Origin: Cognatazoarcus halotolerans | Lineage (GTDB): Bacteria; Pseudomonadota; Gammaproteobacteria; Burkholderiales; Rhodocyclaceae | Direction of reading: 5' to 3' | Assembly (NCBI RefSeq): GCF_009800965.1 | Contig: NZ_WUAF01000002.1 | Coordinates: 356,299 to 420,298 of the forward strand | Length of the DNA: 64,000 bases | Shown here: positions 53,290 to 62,568 of the stretch, one piece after another | How positions within the stretch are numbered: position 1 is the stretch's first letter | How the letters are laid out: the number at the start of each line of letters is the position of its first letter | The notes under the pieces: generated by a model | The model's database searches: none | The model's input: the letters and a program-made list of their open reading frames with translations, nothing else | Told to the model about the DNA's origin: nothing | Position numbers and translations under genes: made by a program

Positions 53290-55167
53290 ATGGAAACAGG
53301 TGCAATGGCAAAGGCTGCGTCAGGCGAAGAGATGTTCGTTGACCCGACGGTGCTGATCGAAGCCCGTGCGGACGGTACGCGCATCCTGCGCTCCGGCATT
53401 CCGCTGCCGGAAAACTACAGTCGCTGCGTGGGCGAGTGGCTTGAACACTGGGCGCGGGCTGCGCCGGAGCGCCTGTTCCTGGCCGAACGCGACAAGGACG
53501 GCGAATGGCGTCGGCTCACCTATGCCGACGCACGGCGCCGGGTGGTGGCGATCGCGACCTGGCTGCTGGGGCAGAACCTGTCGCCCGAACGGCCGGTGGT
53601 GATTCTCTCCGACAACTCGATCGAGCATGCGCTGCTGATGCTGGCGGCGATGCACATCGGGGTGCCCTCCTGCGCGATCTCGCCGGGCAATTCGCTGATG
53701 TCCACGGACCACGGCAAGCTCAAGGGCAATATTGAGCTGTTGCGTCCGGGTGTGATCTACGCCGATCCCATCGAGCGTTTCATGCCGGCGATCGAGGCGG
53801 TGCGGGACCTGCACAGCGGGGTGGTGGTGGCGGGCGGGGCGAGTGGCGTGGTGGATGGCACGATTCCGTTTTCCGAACTGGAGACGAATGCCAACGAGGC
53901 TGCGGTGATGTCGGCCTTTTCCCGCATCACGCCGGACACCATCGCCAAGTTCCTGTTTACCTCCGGTTCGGTGGGCACGCCCAAGGCGGTCATCAATACC
54001 CAGCGCATGCTGTGCTCGAACCAGAAGGCGAAGGAACTGATGTGGCCATTCCTTGCGTCGGAGCCGCCGGTTCTCGTCGAATGGCTGCCCTGGAGCCATA
54101 CCTTCGGCAGCAATCACGACTTCAACATGGTATTGCGCTGGGGCGGCTCCATCTATATCGATGAAGGCAAGCCGACACCGGCGGGTCTCGAGAAGACGAT
54201 CCGGAACCTCAAGGAAATCTCTCCGACGGTGTACTTCAACGTGCCGCGTGCCTACGACATGCTGGTGCCGGTGCTGCGGGCCGACAAGCAGTTGCGCGAC
54301 AACTTCTTCCGCCGGCTGAAATTCATCTTCTACGCGGGCGCCGCGCTGCCGCATCACCTGTGGGTTGCGCTCGAGGATCTGTCGGTCGAGGCGACCGGTC
54401 ACCGGATCCTGATGGTGTCCGGTTGGGGCTCCACCGAGACGGCACCGCTCTCGGCGGACAGTCACTTCCGCTCGGTACGCCCCGGGGTGATCGGGGTGCC
54501 GATTCCGGGCACTGCGCTCAAGCTGGTGCCCGCGGCCGACAAGATGGAAGTGCGCATCAAGGGGCCCAACGTCTTTCCCGGCTACTGGCGCCAGCCCGAC
54601 ATGACCGCCAACGCGTTCGATGACGAGGGCTACTACATGATCGGCGACGCGGTCGAGTTCGTCGACCTGGCCCACCCGACACGGGGGCTGCTCTTCGACG
54701 GTCGGGTCGGCGAGGACTTCAAGCTGCTGACCGGAACCTGGGTGCACGTCGGCTCATTGCGGGTGAGCGGCATCGACGCCATGAAACCGGTGGCCCAGGA
54801 CATCGTGGTGGCCGGTCACGACCGCGACGAGATCGGCTTCCTGGTGTTTCCCAACGTTCCCGAGTGCCGGGCCCTGTGCCCCGGGCTGCCGCCCGACGCG
54901 CCGGTCGAGCAAGTGCTCTCCAACCCGGCCGTGATCAACCAGGTGCGCGCCGGCCTGCAGGCGCTCAGGCAGCGCGGCGGGGGCACCTCCACCTATGCCA
55001 GCCGTGCCTTGCTGCTGGCGGAGCCGCCCTCGGTCGAGGCGGGCGAGATCACCGACAAGGGCTACATCAACCAACGGGCGGTGCTGAACCGGCGCAGCGA
55101 CCTGGTCGAGTATCTGTACGCGGATGTCCCGGACAAGACCGTCATCACGGTCCATTCCGCAGTCTGA
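53290..55167 (+). CDS. Acyl-CoA synthetase, feruloyl-CoA synthase-like
   Basis: The 625-residue ANL-superfamily enzyme would activate a carboxylic acid with ATP and CoA. The AMP-binding P-loop is FLFTSGSVGTPKAVI near residue 220, with SGWGSTETAPL near 378 and YYMIGDAVEFVD-type sequence near 450. The overall layout (IPLPENYSRCVGEWLEHWARAAPERLFLAER at the N-terminus, SLRVSGIDAMKPVAQDIVVAGHDRDEIGFLVFP, and the C-terminal ITDKGYINQRAVLNRR) recalls feruloyl-CoA synthases. AAGGAGG before the ATG is a strong ribosome-binding site. The true substrate is unknown; a phenylpropanoid or similar acid is likely given the downstream beta-oxidation genes. Confidence 0.9.
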   Translation: METGAMAKAASGEEMFVDPTVLIEARADGTRILRSGIPLPENYSRCVGEWLEHWARAAPERLFLAERDKDGEWRRLTYADARRRVVAIATWLLGQNLSPERPVVILSDNSIEHALLMLAAMHIGVPSCAISPGNSLMSTDHGKLKGNIELLRPGVIYADPIERFMPAIEAVRDLHSGVVVAGGASGVVDGTIPFSELETNANEAAVMSAFSRITPDTIAKFLFTSGSVGTPKAVINTQRMLCSNQKAKELMWPFLASEPPVLVEWLPWSHTFGSNHDFNMVLRWGGSIYIDEGKPTPAGLEKTIRNLKEISPTVYFNVPRAYDMLVPVLRADKQLRDNFFRRLKFIFYAGAALPHHLWVALEDLSVEATGHRILMVSGWGSTETAPLSADSHFRSVRPGVIGVPIPGTALKLVPAADKMEVRIKGPNVFPGYWRQPDMTANAFDDEGYYMIGDAVEFVDLAHPTRGLLFDGRVGEDFKLLTGTWVHVGSLRVSGIDAMKPVAQDIVVAGHDRDEIGFLVFPNVPECRALCPGLPPDAPVEQVLSNPAVINQVRAGLQALRQRGGGTSTYASRALLLAEPPSVEAGEITDKGYINQRAVLNRRSDLVEYLYADVPDKTVITVHSAV

Positions 55168-55183
55168 ATCAAGGAAAACGAGC

Positions 55184-55954
55184 ATGAGCGAACAACTCGT
55201 CAGAACGTCGCAAGACGGAAACATCTACACCATCGCGCTGGCCCGGCCGGCCAAGCGCAACGCAGTCAGCGATCGCCTGCTGGCTGCGCTGGAGGCGGCC
55301 TTCCTGGCAACGCCGGAGGGGACCCGGGCGATCATCCTGAGCGGTGACGGCAAGCATTTCTGTGCCGGCCTGGATCTCGCCGAGCACCAGCACCGCGAGC
55401 CCTTCGGTGTGATGCAGCATTCCCAGAGCTGGCACCGAATCTTCCATCGCATCCAGAACGGCGGCATCCCGGTCATCTCGGCCCTGCACGGCGCGGTGAT
55501 CGGCGGCGGACTGGAGCTGGCAACCGCCACCCACATCCGCGTTGCCGAGCCGGACACCATCTATCAGCTGCCGGAAGGCCGCCACGGCATCTTCGTCGGT
55601 GGTGGCGCCTCCGTTCGGGTTGCGAAGATCATCGGCCCGGGCCGGATGTGCGAAATGATGCTCACCGGCCGCATCCTCGATGCCGACGAAGGCCAGCGCC
55701 TGGGCCTGTCGCATTACCTGGTCGGCGAAGGCGAGAGCCTCGCCAAGGCCCAGCAACTCGCGGCGCGCGTCGCCGAGAACGCGCCGATGGCTAACTGGGC
55801 GATGTGCACCGCGATCGCCCGCATCGACAACATGGCGAGCGACGACGGCTTCTTTGTCGAGTCGCTGACCGCCGCACTCACCCAGACCAGCCCGGAAGTG
55901 GCCGAACGCATCGGCGCCTTCCTCGAGCGCAAAGGACAAGGACCCCGCACATGA
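55184..55954 (+). CDS. Enoyl-CoA hydratase/isomerase family protein
   Basis: The 256-residue crotonase-fold protein has the oxyanion-hole region HFCAGLDLAEH and the two catalytic glutamates expected for hydratases, in GGGLELATATHIRVA and LPEGRHGIFVGGG. Presence of both argues for a true hydratase, though related lyases share them. The start at 55184 follows AAGGAAAA. The end overlaps the thiolase start by 4 bases. It should hydrate the 2-enoyl-CoA made by the acyl-CoA dehydrogenase. Confidence 0.93.
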   Translation: MSEQLVRTSQDGNIYTIALARPAKRNAVSDRLLAALEAAFLATPEGTRAIILSGDGKHFCAGLDLAEHQHREPFGVMQHSQSWHRIFHRIQNGGIPVISALHGAVIGGGLELATATHIRVAEPDTIYQLPEGRHGIFVGGGASVRVAKIIGPGRMCEMMLTGRILDADEGQRLGLSHYLVGEGESLAKAQQLAARVAENAPMANWAMCTAIARIDNMASDDGFFVESLTAALTQTSPEVAERIGAFLERKGQGPRT

Positions 55955-57213
55955 GCACTTCGAACGCATTCGCCGCTTCCGAGGCGGCAGCCCTCTCCGC
56001 CACCTACGACGACATCTGGCTGGTGGCCGGCCAGCGCACCCCGTTTGCCGACTACAACGGCCCGCTGCGGGACGCCTCCGCCACCGATCTGGGCATCTGC
56101 GCCGCCCGCGCGCTGTTTGCCAGCAGCGGCATCCCGGCCGGTGAGGTCAACGCCATCATCGCCGGCAACATGGCCCAGTCGAGCTTCGACGCCTACTTCC
56201 TGCCGCGTCACATCGGGCTCTACTCCGGCGTGAATCCCAATGTGCCGGCACTGCTGGTCCAGCGGCTGTGCTGCACCGGCTTCGAGACCATCCTCAACGC
56301 CGCCGAGCACATCGCCCTCGGCAAGGCCAGCGTGGTGCTGGCGGTCGGAGCCGAATCGATGTCGCGAAACCCGGTGGCGGCCTACACCCATCGTGCGGGC
56401 TTCCGCATGGGGCAGGTCGATTTCCGTGACTTCCTGTGGGAAGCCACCAAGGACACCGCACCGGGCATCAGCATGGGTGACACCTCGGAGAACCTGGCCA
56501 AGCGCTACGGCATCAGCCGCGAAGAGGTCGATCGCTTTGCCGAGCGCAGCTTCGGCCGGGCTGCCGCCGCATGGGATGCCGGCTGGTATGCCGACGAGGT
56601 GTCGGCCGTGAGCAACGCCAAATGGGAGCTCGAAGGCTACAAGCCGCGCGGCATCAAGCTGGCAGACCGCCTCGAGACCTTTGCGCGCGACGGTCATGTG
56701 CGTGCCACCGCCTTCGAGACGCTGCAGAAGCTCAAGCCGGCCTTCGGCGGAGTGCAGACCGGCGGCAACAGCTCGGCTATCGTCGATGGCGCGGCGGCGG
56801 TGATCGTCGCGCGCGGCGACTGGGTGCGGGCCAACGGGCTCAAGCCGCTGGCGCGCATCGTCGGCGGTGCCGCGGTGGCCGTGCCGCCCGAGATCATGGG
56901 GATCGGCCCGGCGCCGGCCATCCGTGCCGCGGCAGCCAGGTGCGGCATCGCGGTCAGCGACATCGACCGCATCGAGATCAACGAGGCCTTCGGCGCCCAG
57001 TTCCTGGCCTGCCAGCACGAGCTCGGGTTCGACCCGGAGCGCGCCAACAGCCGCGGCGGTGCGATCGCCATCGGTCATCCGCTGGGCGCCTCGGGTGTGC
57101 GCCTGACCCACACCGTGGCCCGCCAGCTCAAGGCGGATGGTGTGCAGTACGGCGTCTCGTCGGCCTGCGCGGGTGGTGGCCAGGGTGTCGCCGTGGTGCT
57201 GGAAAACGTCTGA
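55951..57213 (+). CDS. Thiolase (acetyl-CoA acyltransferase)
   Basis: The 420-residue thiolase has the nucleophilic cysteine in [13 protein letters not shown], the [17 protein letters not shown] histidine motif, and the second active-site cysteine in [18 protein letters not shown]. It would release acetyl-CoA from a 3-ketoacyl-CoA. [11 protein letters not shown] is also present. Upstream in-frame sequence to 55804 belongs to the hydratase gene. It overlaps that gene by 4 bases and is followed by the dehydrogenase after 14. Confidence 0.95.
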   Translation: MSTSNAFAASEAAALSATYDDIWLVAGQRTPFADYNGPLRDASATDLGICAARALFASSGIPAGEVNAIIAGNMAQSSFDAYFLPRHIGLYSGVNPNVPALLVQRLCCTGFETILNAAEHIALGKASVVLAVGAESMSRNPVAAYTHRAGFRMGQVDFRDFLWEATKDTAPGISMGDTSENLAKRYGISREEVDRFAERSFGRAAAAWDAGWYADEVSAVSNAKWELEGYKPRGIKLADRLETFARDGHVRATAFETLQKLKPAFGGVQTGGNSSAIVDGAAAVIVARGDWVRANGLKPLARIVGGAAVAVPPEIMGIGPAPAIRAAAARCGIAVSDIDRIEINEAFGAQFLACQHELGFDPERANSRGGAIAIGHPLGASGVRLTHTVARQLKADGVQYGVSSACAGGGQGVAVVLENV

Positions 57214-57227
57214 ACGGAGCCTCGATC

Positions 57228-57995
57228 ATGAAAACCGAAAACAATACCTTCATCGTCACCGGCGGCGCCTCCGGTCTGGGGACTGCGACCGTGCGGGCGC
57301 TGCACGGGGCCGGCGCGAACGTGGTGATCGCCGATCTCAACACCGAGCAGGGCGACGCGCTGGTTGCCGAGCTCGGCAGCCGCGCGGCCTTTGCCCGCAC
57401 CAACGTCGCAGACGAAGCCGACGCGCAGGCGGCCGTCGCCCTCGCGGTGTCGCGCTTCGGCGGCCTGCAGGGCCTGGTGAGCTGTGCCGGCATCGGCAAC
57501 GCCGCGCGGGTGCTCGGCAAGGAAGGGCCGATGCCGCTCGAGGCCTTCAGCCGCTCGATCCAGGTGAACCTGGTCGGCACCTTCAACATGATCCGCATCG
57601 CGGCCGATACCATGGCCAAGGGCGAGCCGGGGCCGGACGGCGAGCGCGGGGTGATCATCAACACCGCTTCGGTGGCGGCCTACGACGGCCAGATCGGCCA
57701 AGCGGCCTACGCCGCCTCGAAGGGCGGCATCGTCGCGATGACGCTGCCGATCGCCCGCGAGCTGGCGCGCAGCGGCATCCGCGTGATGACCATCGCCCCG
57801 GGCCTGTTCCTGACGCCGATGATGCACACCCTGCCCGCCGAGGTACAGAAGTCGCTCGGCGAGGCGGTGCCTTTCCCGTCGCGGCTGGGCCAGCCCGAGG
57901 AGTTCGCACGGCTGGCGCTGTCGATCATCGACAACGTGATGCTCAACGGCGAAACCATCCGGCTGGATGGCGCGATCCGCCTTGCGCCCCGCTGA
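57228..57995 (+). CDS. Short-chain dehydrogenase, 3-hydroxyacyl-CoA dehydrogenase type 2-like
   Basis: The 255-residue SDR has NAD-binding [36 protein letters not shown] with the Ser-Tyr-Lys triad, and [11 protein letters not shown]; the late block [20 protein letters not shown] resembles human HSD17B10-type 3-hydroxyacyl-CoA dehydrogenases. It would oxidise the 3-hydroxyacyl-CoA between the hydratase and thiolase steps, replacing a FadB-type enzyme. GGAG precedes the ATG. Confidence 0.93.
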   Translation: MKTENNTFIVTGGASGLGTATVRALHGAGANVVIADLNTEQGDALVAELGSRAAFARTNVADEADAQAAVALAVSRFGGLQGLVSCAGIGNAARVLGKEGPMPLEAFSRSIQVNLVGTFNMIRIAADTMAKGEPGPDGERGVIINTASVAAYDGQIGQAAYAASKGGIVAMTLPIARELARSGIRVMTIAPGLFLTPMMHTLPAEVQKSLGEAVPFPSRLGQPEEFARLALSIIDNVMLNGETIRLDGAIRLAPR

Positions 57996-58015
57996 TCAGC
58001 CGGAGACTGGTAGCC

Positions 58016-59599
58016 ATGACACGATTCATCGAAGCCGGTGACGTCGCCCGGCTGATTCCCAACGGCGCCACCCTGTATTGCACCGGGATGGGTCTTGCCG
58101 GTTTTGCAGAGGAAGTCGCGAAGGCGGTTTCCGAAGCCTTCCAGAGCACCGGTCATCCCCGCGACCTGACGCTCTACCACGCCACCGGCGTGGGCAACGG
58201 GCGCGACCGGGGCGTTCACCATTTTGCCCATGAGGGCTTGCTCAAGCGCATCGTCGGCGGACACTTCGGCGTCGGTGGACCGAGCCTCATGAAGCTGATC
58301 ATGGAAAACCGCCTCGAGGCCTACAACATGCCCCAGGGCGCGCTGTGCAGGCTGCCGCGCGAGATTGCCGGGCGCCGGCCCGGCTTCATCACCCGGGTCG
58401 GGCTGGGTACCTTCGTTGATCCGCGTATCGAGGGCGGCAAGGTAAACGCCGCTGCGGTCGAGGACCTGGTCGAGGTGATGCACCTCGACGGCGAGGAGTG
58501 GCTGTACTTCAGGGCGCCGAAGGTGGATGTGGCCCTGATCCGCGGCTCGGTCGCCGACGAGAACGGCAACATCACCATGGAGCGCGAGGGTGTGCTGCTC
58601 GAGAGCCTGTCGGTCGCCCAGGCGGCCAGGGCGTGTGGCGGCATCGTGATCGCCCAGGTCGAGCATGTGGTCAAGGCCGGCTCGCTGCATCCGCGCGCCG
58701 TGACGGTGCCCGGCATCGTGGTGGACTACGTGGTGAAGGCCCGCCCGGAGAATCATCTGCAGACCATGAGCACCTATTACAACCCGGCCTACTCGGGGGA
58801 TATCAAGGTGGTGCGGGGTTCCCTGGCCAGCATGCCGCTGGACCCGCGCAAGATCATCGCGCGGCGTGCCGCAATGGAACTGACACCGGGCGCGGTGGTG
58901 AATCTGGGCATCGGAATGCCCGAAGGCGTGGCCGCGGTGGCGGCGGAAGAGCACATCGATCACCTGATGTCGCTGACGCTGGAGACCGGACCGATCGGTG
59001 GCGTGCCTGCAGGCGGCTTCGACTTCGGCCACGCCAGCAATGCCGACGCGGTGATCGAGCAGGCGGCGCAGTTCGATTTCTACGACGGCGGCGGCATCGA
59101 TGTCGCCTTCCTCGGGCTGGCCCAGACCGATGGAAACGGGAATGTGAACGTCAGCAAGTTCAGCGGCCGGCCGGTTGGTTGCGGGGGCTTCATCAACATC
59201 ACCCAGAACGCGAAGAAGGTGGTGTTCTGCGGCACTTTCACTGCTGGTGACTCCGATCTCGGCATCGAGGATGGAAAACTGGCCATCCGTAGCGATGGCA
59301 CGGGCTGCAAGTTCATGGAAGAGGTCGAGCAGATCACCTTCAGCGGTGATTACGCACGGCGAATCGGCCAGACCGTGCTGTATGTGACCGAGCGGGCGGT
59401 ATTCCGTCTCGGCGATGCGGGGGTCGAGTTGATCGAGATCGCCCCCGGTGTGGACCTCGAGCGGGACATCCTCGCCCACATGCGCTTCAAGCCGCTGATC
59501 CGCGATCTGACCCTGATGGACGTGGAAATATTCCGTCCCGAATGGCAGCGGCTCGGCGCATTGCTCGGACAGCGTCCGGCCGGCCGGGAGGCGCGATGA
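58016..59599 (+). CDS. Acyl-CoA:acetate/3-ketoacid-type CoA transferase (fused alpha-beta)
   Basis: The 527-residue protein is a family I CoA transferase with both halves in one chain: the alpha part (DVARLIPNGATLYCTGMGLAGFAEEVAKAV, GHFGVGGPSLMKLI) and, from about residue 280, the beta part (PLDPRKIIARRAAMELTPGAVVNLGIGMPEGVA) with the catalytic glutamate in SLTLETGPIGGVPAGG. Such propionate/acetate CoA transferases move CoA between acids without ATP. It could activate the substrate as an alternative to the synthetase or recycle CoA from a product. The stop overlaps the thioesterase start (ATGA). Confidence 0.92.
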   Translation: MTRFIEAGDVARLIPNGATLYCTGMGLAGFAEEVAKAVSEAFQSTGHPRDLTLYHATGVGNGRDRGVHHFAHEGLLKRIVGGHFGVGGPSLMKLIMENRLEAYNMPQGALCRLPREIAGRRPGFITRVGLGTFVDPRIEGGKVNAAAVEDLVEVMHLDGEEWLYFRAPKVDVALIRGSVADENGNITMEREGVLLESLSVAQAARACGGIVIAQVEHVVKAGSLHPRAVTVPGIVVDYVVKARPENHLQTMSTYYNPAYSGDIKVVRGSLASMPLDPRKIIARRAAMELTPGAVVNLGIGMPEGVAAVAAEEHIDHLMSLTLETGPIGGVPAGGFDFGHASNADAVIEQAAQFDFYDGGGIDVAFLGLAQTDGNGNVNVSKFSGRPVGCGGFINITQNAKKVVFCGTFTAGDSDLGIEDGKLAIRSDGTGCKFMEEVEQITFSGDYARRIGQTVLYVTERAVFRLGDAGVELIEIAPGVDLERDILAHMRFKPLIRDLTLMDVEIFRPEWQRLGALLGQRPAGREAR

Positions 59600-60015
59600 G
59601 CGTGCGCAACGTCTACCGCATGCGCATCGCCTTCAGCGATTGCGATCCGGCGCAGATCGTCTTCTTCGCCAACTACTTCAAGTGGTTCGACACCTCGGCC
59701 CGCGAGTTCTTCACTGCTTGCGGGGTACCCCAGTGGCGCGAGACCCAGGCCGAGCGCGGCATCATCGGTACGCCGCTGGTTGACGCCCAGGCGCGCTTCG
59801 TCAATTCCGCGACCTACGGCGAGGACATCGAGATCGAGTCCTGTGTCGAGGCGTGGCGCGGCAAGAGCTTCGTCATGCGCCACGTCGCAAGGCGCAGCGA
59901 CACGGTGTTGTGCGAAGGGCGCGAGGTGCGGGTTTTCGCGGTGCAGGATCCCGACAACCCGCTGCGCATCAAGGCGGTGCCGATACCCGAGGACTATCGG
60001 GCGATGTGCAGCTGA
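59596..60015 (+). CDS. 4-hydroxybenzoyl-CoA thioesterase family (4HBT) protein
   Basis: The 139-residue hotdog-fold thioesterase has the active-site region FSDCDPAQIVFFANYFKWFDTSAREFF, with the catalytic aspartate of the 4-hydroxybenzoyl-CoA thioesterase branch. Aryl-CoA thioesterases of this type release a free aromatic acid and CoA, useful to relieve CoA trapping. The start overlaps the CoA transferase stop by 4 bases. Confidence 0.92.
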   Translation: MSVRNVYRMRIAFSDCDPAQIVFFANYFKWFDTSAREFFTACGVPQWRETQAERGIIGTPLVDAQARFVNSATYGEDIEIESCVEAWRGKSFVMRHVARRSDTVLCEGREVRVFAVQDPDNPLRIKAVPIPEDYRAMCS

Positions 60016-60089
60016 TCCGTCTCACCGGGCGGGGCGGGGCGCGAGATTTGCCGCGGCCCGACCGCCCATTCAGGAATGCGAGGTGTTCA

Positions 60090-61886
60090 ATGTACGACTA
60101 CAAGGCCCCGTTGCGGGACATGCAGTTCATTCTTGCCGAACTGGCCGGGCTCGAGGAGATCGGCCAGCTTCCGGGTTGCGAGGATGCGTCGCCGGACCTG
60201 GTTTCGGCCATCATGGAAGAGGCCGGCAAGTTTGCCGCCGGTGTGCTGGCACCGATCAACCAGCAAGGCGACCTGCAGGGTTGCCGACTGGACGAGGACG
60301 GCTCTGTGCACACGCCGGACGGCTGGCAGTCCGCCTACGATCAGTTTTGCGAGGCTGGCTGGATGGGGCTGTCGCTGCCCCAGGAATTCGGCGGGCAGGG
60401 ACTGCCCAAGCTGGTGTCGACGCCGGTGTGGGAGATGTGGTTCTCCACCAACATGGCGTTCACGATGTTGCCCCAGCTCAACGTCGGTCAGGCAGAGGCC
60501 TTGCTGATCGCTGCCAGCGAGGAGCAGAAGCAGACCTGGCTGCACAAGGTGGTGAGTGGCGAATGGGCCAGCACCATGAACCTCACCGAGCCGCAGGCCG
60601 GCTCTGACCTTGCCGCCACCCGCACCCGCGCAGAACCGCAGGGCGACGGCAGCTACAAGCTGTTCGGCCAGAAGATCTTCATCTCCTATGGCGAGCACGA
60701 CCTGGCCCCCAATATCGTGCACCTGGTGCTGGCCCGTCTGCCGGACGCGCCGGCCGGGGTCAAGGGACTGTCGCTGTTCATCGTGCCCAAGTACCTGCTC
60801 GATGCCGACGGCAATCCGGCCGGGCGTAACGATGTGCGCTGCATCTCCATCGAACACAAGATGGGCATCCATGGCAGCCCGACGTGCACCCTGTCATTCG
60901 GTGACGGCGGGGGAGCGGTCGGCTGGCTGGTAGGCAAGCCCAACCGGGGTCTCGAAACCATGTTCATCATGATGAACGAGGCACGCTTCGGCGTCGGGGT
61001 GCAGGGCGCAGGGCTCGGCGAGCGGGCTTACCAGATGGCCCTGGGCTATGCCCGCGAACGGGTGCAGGGACGCACCATGGCAACCGGCGAGGGCAGCCAG
61101 ACGATCATCCATCATCCCGACGTCAAGCGAATGCTGCTGTCGATGCGCGCCCGGGTGATGGCGATGCGTGCCTTGTTGTACACCGCGGCCGGATGGTTCG
61201 ACATTGCCCATAAGCATCCCGATGCCGCGGTGGCGGACAGGCATCGGCGCTTCGTCGATCTGCTGATGCCGGTGGCCAAGGGATGGTGTACCGAGCTCGG
61301 CAACGATGTCTGCGACGACGCGATCCAGATCTTCGGCGGCATGGGATTCGTCGAGGAAACCGGTATCGCCCAGTTCTTCCGGGACGCTCGCATCATCACC
61401 ATCTACGAGGGCACCACCGGCATCCAGGCCAACGATCTGGTCGGTCGCAAGATCCTGCGTGAGAACGGTGAGACGCTGCGCGAACTGATTGCCGAGTTGC
61501 GGGCCACGGTGGCCGAACTCAGCAGTGACGGTGCGCTGGGCGAGATCAGTGATGCGCTTTCCGACAGCATCGATGCGCTCGAGTCGGCATCCGAGTGGAT
61601 TCTTCGCAATGGCCACGACCATCTTGCGGAAGTGTTGGCCGGCGCGGTGCCGTTTCTGTACGTGCTGGGTACCGTCTGCGGGGGCTGGCAGCTTGCCCGC
61701 GCTGCGCTGGCGGCAAAAAGGCGGCTTGGTTTGCCGGAGCCCGGCTACGATGGCGACTACCTGAAGAGCCTGGTCGAACTGGCGCGCTTTTACATGGCGA
61801 CGGTCGGCCCTCAGGCGGCCGCGCTGGCTGCTACGGTGCGAGAAGCCGGTGACGCGATGGTCCGCTTTCCGGTCGAGACCTTCTAG
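60090..61886 (+). CDS. Acyl-CoA dehydrogenase, long (DmdC/FadE-like) type
   Basis: The 598-residue flavoenzyme is of the ~600-residue acyl-CoA dehydrogenase group that includes DmdC. The N-terminus MYDYKAPLRDMQFILAEL, FAD/substrate part MNLTEPQAGSDLAATRT, and the catalytic glutamate in ITIYEGTTGIQANDLVGRKI are visible, followed by an extra C-terminal helical domain (about 470-598). It introduces the 2,3 double bond as first oxidation step of the pathway. A 74-base gap before it has GAGGTG as ribosome-binding site. It is the last gene of the operon; a perfect 16-bp stem-loop follows. Confidence 0.93.
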   Translation: MYDYKAPLRDMQFILAELAGLEEIGQLPGCEDASPDLVSAIMEEAGKFAAGVLAPINQQGDLQGCRLDEDGSVHTPDGWQSAYDQFCEAGWMGLSLPQEFGGQGLPKLVSTPVWEMWFSTNMAFTMLPQLNVGQAEALLIAASEEQKQTWLHKVVSGEWASTMNLTEPQAGSDLAATRTRAEPQGDGSYKLFGQKIFISYGEHDLAPNIVHLVLARLPDAPAGVKGLSLFIVPKYLLDADGNPAGRNDVRCISIEHKMGIHGSPTCTLSFGDGGGAVGWLVGKPNRGLETMFIMMNEARFGVGVQGAGLGERAYQMALGYARERVQGRTMATGEGSQTIIHHPDVKRMLLSMRARVMAMRALLYTAAGWFDIAHKHPDAAVADRHRRFVDLLMPVAKGWCTELGNDVCDDAIQIFGGMGFVEETGIAQFFRDARIITIYEGTTGIQANDLVGRKILRENGETLRELIAELRATVAELSSDGALGEISDALSDSIDALESASEWILRNGHDHLAEVLAGAVPFLYVLGTVCGGWQLARAALAAKRRLGLPEPGYDGDYLKSLVELARFYMATVGPQAAALAATVREAGDAMVRFPVETF

Positions 61887-61905
61887 CGGGAAGTGCGGTG
61901 TTGAA

Positions 61906-61941
61906 ACCCGTATTCGCCAGCGATGGCTGGCGAATACGGGT
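61906..61941. terminator. Perfect 16-bp stem-loop at the end of the catabolic operon
   Basis: ACCCGTATTCGCCAGC, loop GATG, GCTGGCGAATACGGGT. It lies 19 bases after the acyl-CoA dehydrogenase stop and 13 bases before the convergent hemerythrin stop. A short TTTC follows on the minus strand only. Likely a shared 3'-end structure. Confidence 0.75.
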
Positions 61942-61954
61942 GGAGCGATCCTTC

Positions 61955-62536
61955 TTACTTCGCTTCCGGCCCGAGTCCCATCGGTGCGGGCATCAGATTG
62001 ACCACCTTGCGGAACAGGTCGCGGAACTCCTTCTGCGTGCCGACGCCGACCAGCGGGTCAGCGTTGGAGCCGAAGGCCGAGTCGATCTCGGTCCAGTCCT
62101 CGGGCAGGAGCGATTTTTCGGCGAGCGGCAGGATGACATCCTCCTCCTTGCGCATGTGCTCCCACTGGAACTGCGTGTACTCGGCCATTGCCTTGGCAAA
62201 GGCATCGAAGCGCGAAGGGTCGCGCTCGTACTCCTGCAGGGCGGTCGCAACGCGCTGAATGAACTCGGGTCCGCAGCGGTGCTCGTCTTCGAGTTCGTCG
62301 AGCATCGGCGCGGCCGAGGGATCGCGTTCGCGCAGGGTGTGGTAGACGTACTCGTCCTCCTTGGGGTGATGCAGCTTGTCGGGGAAATCCTTGACGTAGG
62401 CGAGCATCGACTTGAACAGCGCGAAATCGGGCTTCTGCTTGCCGTCGCGAATCTGTCCGATCAGGTACTCCAGGCCACGCAGTACCGCGGCAAGGGCACG
62501 GTGCTCGTCCTTGATGATGGTGATGGCTTTGCGCAT
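61955..62536 (-). CDS. Hemerythrin-like domain protein
   Basis: The 193-residue four-helix protein carries the di-iron ligand set of hemerythrins: IIKDEHRALA (His 11), LHHPKEDEYVY (His and Glu), ELEDEHRCGPEF and WEHMRKEEDVILP. Proteins of this kind sense or bind oxygen, nitric oxide or iron. The tail after residue 155 is not typical. It lies 32 bases downstream of the livF-type gene on the same strand, so it may be its last operon member; the reason for the pairing is unclear. Confidence 0.92.
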   Translation of the reverse strand: MRKAITIIKDEHRALAAVLRGLEYLIGQIRDGKQKPDFALFKSMLAYVKDFPDKLHHPKEDEYVYHTLRERDPSAAPMLDELEDEHRCGPEFIQRVATALQEYERDPSRFDAFAKAMAEYTQFQWEHMRKEEDVILPLAEKSLLPEDWTEIDSAFGSNADPLVGVGTQKEFRDLFRKVVNLMPAPMGLGPEAK

Positions 62537-62568
62537 CGCAAACTCCTTGATTGTCTTGGTAGCCTTGT

